Shown: positions 62,764 to 64,000 of the stretch, one piece after another
How the letters are laid out: each line of letters opens with the position of its first letter
Numbering within the stretch: the first letter of the stretch is position 1
Assembly: GCA_015277795.1 (NCBI GenBank)
Contig: CP063848.1
Coordinates: 2,976,001 to 3,040,000, forward strand
DNA length: 64,000 nucleotides
Reading direction: 5' to 3'
From: Massilia sp. UMI-21
GTDB taxonomy: Bacteria; Pseudomonadota; Gammaproteobacteria; Burkholderiales; Burkholderiaceae_D
Notes under the pieces: model-generated
The model's input: only the letters and a program-made list of their open reading frames with translations
The model's database searches: none
Told to the model about the DNA's origin: nothing
Position numbers and translations under genes: made by a program

Positions 62764-63998
62764 CCGGTGGCCTGGGCGGCGGCTTCGTCCTCCGCCATCT
62801 CGTCCATCCGGCGCACGATCTCGGCGAAGGGCTTGGGCCGCCCGAACAGCCAGCCCTGCCCGTACTGCACCCCGTGCTTGCTCAGGAACTCCGCCTGGGC
62901 CGGGGTTTCCACCCCTTCGGCGATCATGCGCAGGCCGAGGTCGCGCGCCATGCCGATGATGTGGCCGACCACCTGGCTGGTCGGCGCGCCGGTGCCGATC
63001 GCCTCGATGAAGCTGCGGTCGATCTTCAGGTAGTCGAGTTCGAGCGATTCCAGGTAGGACAGGCTCGAGTAGCCGGTACCGAAATCGTCGATCGCGATCG
63101 CGAAGCCATGGCGCCGCAGCAAACCCGAGGTTTCGCGGGCGACCACCGGGTCGAGCAGGCCGCGCTCGGTCACTTCCAGCAGCAGGTTGCCGGGCTGGGC
63201 GCCCGTGTGGACCAGCGCGCGCCGCAGGCTGTCGTGGAAGTCGGGCGAATGGAAGTCCGCCGGCGCCACGTTGATGCCGATGTGGAAGTCCGGGTGCGAC
63301 TTGAGGAAGGCGCCGGCATCCTCGCAGACCCTGTCCAGCACCTGCTGGGTCAGTTTGACGATCAGCGTGTTCTCCTCGGCAATCGGGATGAACATGTCCG
63401 GCATCAAGAGCTCGCCGGTGGGACGGCGCCAGCGCACCAGCGCCTCGACCCCGATCCAGCGGCCGCTGCGCAGGTCGACGATCGGCTGGTATTCCATGAA
63501 GAATTCCTTGCGCCGCAGCGCCACCTTGACGGCATACGGCAAGGCCATTTGCATGCGCGCCAGATACACGATGGCCAGGACCAGCACGACGCCGGTCACC
63601 AGTCCGACCGGCACCAGGCGCGTGGCCACTTCCTGCGAACGCCCGCGCAGGTAGTGCAGCGGCACCGCGGCCACCCCGGCCGCCCTGAAAGCCGACGAGC
63701 GCACCACGGCGACCACGTGATCGCGGTCGACGAACACCACTTCGGGCTGCTCGCCCAGGCGCTCCAGCCAGGCGGGGTCGACCAGTCCGCGCACGCTCAC
63801 CGTTGCCCTCGAATCCAGCGCCAGCACCGCCAGCGACACGTCCGGCTCGCTCTTGGCGGTATCGATCGGCAGCTGCGCATGCAGGATCACGGCGAAACTG
63901 TCGTATTGCACGACAAGGAAACTTTGTTGCGGTGCGAAGGGGAAGCGCACGTCGGTGCGGACCACGGCGCCGGCCCGGTTCCGGTAGGTGGGCGGGCC
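62760..63998 (-). CDS. CSS-motif EAL phosphodiesterase, 5' end outside window
   Basis: About 413 residues are visible; the frame is open to the right edge, so the N-terminus is missing. The visible start belongs to a periplasmic CSS-type domain; one helix (LVPVGLVTGVVLVLAIVYLA) precedes an EAL domain with complete motifs: EALVRWRRP, INVAPADF, EVTERGL, DDFGTGYSSLSYL, KIDRSF and EGVET. It should hydrolyse c-di-GMP; in E. coli such proteins (PdeC type) are controlled by periplasmic disulfides. It converges on the DUF805 gene with a 4-bp overlap. Confidence 0.85.
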   Translation of the reverse strand, partial: GPPTYRNRAGAVVRTDVRFPFAPQQSFLVVQYDSFAVILHAQLPIDTAKSEPDVSLAVLALDSRATVSVRGLVDPAWLERLGEQPEVVFVDRDHVVAVVRSSAFRAAGVAAVPLHYLRGRSQEVATRLVPVGLVTGVVLVLAIVYLARMQMALPYAVKVALRRKEFFMEYQPIVDLRSGRWIGVEALVRWRRPTGELLMPDMFIPIAEENTLIVKLTQQVLDRVCEDAGAFLKSHPDFHIGINVAPADFHSPDFHDSLRRALVHTGAQPGNLLLEVTERGLLDPVVARETSGLLRRHGFAIAIDDFGTGYSSLSYLESLELDYLKIDRSFIEAIGTGAPTSQVVGHIIGMARDLGLRMIAEGVETPAQAEFLSKHGVQYGQGWLFGRPKPFAEIVRRMDEMAEDEAAAQATG

Positions 63999-64000
63999 CA

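Noticed and set aside
1..64000. CRISPR arrays, tRNA/rRNA genes, insertion sequences, prophage or integrase genes
   Set aside because: Looked for on both strands; no repeat-spacer pattern, no cloverleaf, no transposase or integrase seen. The 13-, 14- and 16-bp repeats are too short and too regular for CRISPR.

Overview
The window is GC-rich, dense bacterial chromosome with short intergenic gaps. Gene content points to a betaproteobacterium of the Oxalobacteraceae (Massilia/Telluria/Duganella type). The main clues are a DUF2863 protein, paired DUF5985 membrane proteins, tandem DUF2382 stress proteins, MHS-type transporters, a bo3 (cyo) oxidase linked to a RegB/RegA pair, and many c-di-GMP proteins. 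That assignment is an inference from gene content. I saw no rRNA, tRNA, CRISPR array, insertion sequence, prophage or integrase, so this looks like core and lineage-specific chromosome rather than an island.

Layout. 1-5.5 kb: the 3' end of a diguanylate cyclase, then a leftward stress cluster of three DUF2382 (YsnF/AvaK) proteins, two sharing a repeated C-terminal module, plus a small unknown and an exported DNA/RNA endonuclease. 5.7-9.9 kb: an HTH-DUF5985-DUF5985 operon, a phytanoyl-CoA dioxygenase-like enzyme, an MscS channel and a KGG stress protein. 10-17.3 kb: a glycosyltransferase, DUF2863, an AzgA-type purine permease, a DUF481 outer-membrane protein, and a thioredoxin translationally coupled to an MHS transporter. 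17.5-27 kb: a histidine kinase, an M23 peptidase, PBP1a, a PAS-GGDEF-EAL protein, MarR and a methyltransferase. 27.2-31 kb: a coupled operon (exported protein, Kef-like antiporter, YbdK-type ligase) behind a leader with a terminator-like hairpin.

31-41.4 kb: a ZIP transporter, then a long leftward respiratory block cyoA-cyoB-cyoC-cyoD-SURF1-regB-regA-cytochrome c-MOSC, and a divergent MHS transporter. 41.4-45 kb: TetR, hydrolase, CapA and a second ZIP transporter. TetR is flanked on both sides by arrays of a CATAT element at exact 14-bp spacing. 45-48.4 kb: manganese catalase divergent from a hemerythrin-like protein (with three 16-bp repeats upstream), then an LrgA/LrgB pair. 48.4-60.3 kb: tyrosine catabolism (hppD, a LysR regulator, hmgA) with an AroP-like permease nearby, interleaved with a CNNM/CorC protein, a TlpA-like reductase, a persulfide dioxygenase-like enzyme, a GGDEF/EAL protein and YjbQ. 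60.5-64 kb: a CocE/NonD hydrolase, a damaged DUF805 gene and a CSS-EAL phosphodiesterase cut by the window edge.

Functional themes are oxidative and general stress defence, redox-regulated respiration, c-di-GMP signalling (four proteins), and aromatic amino-acid uptake and breakdown. The observations that known families explain least well are the 14-bp arrays around tetR, the hairpin leader ahead of the antiporter/ligase operon, the MOSC-alkyltransferase-like fusion, and the 16-bp repeats ahead of the hemerythrin gene.
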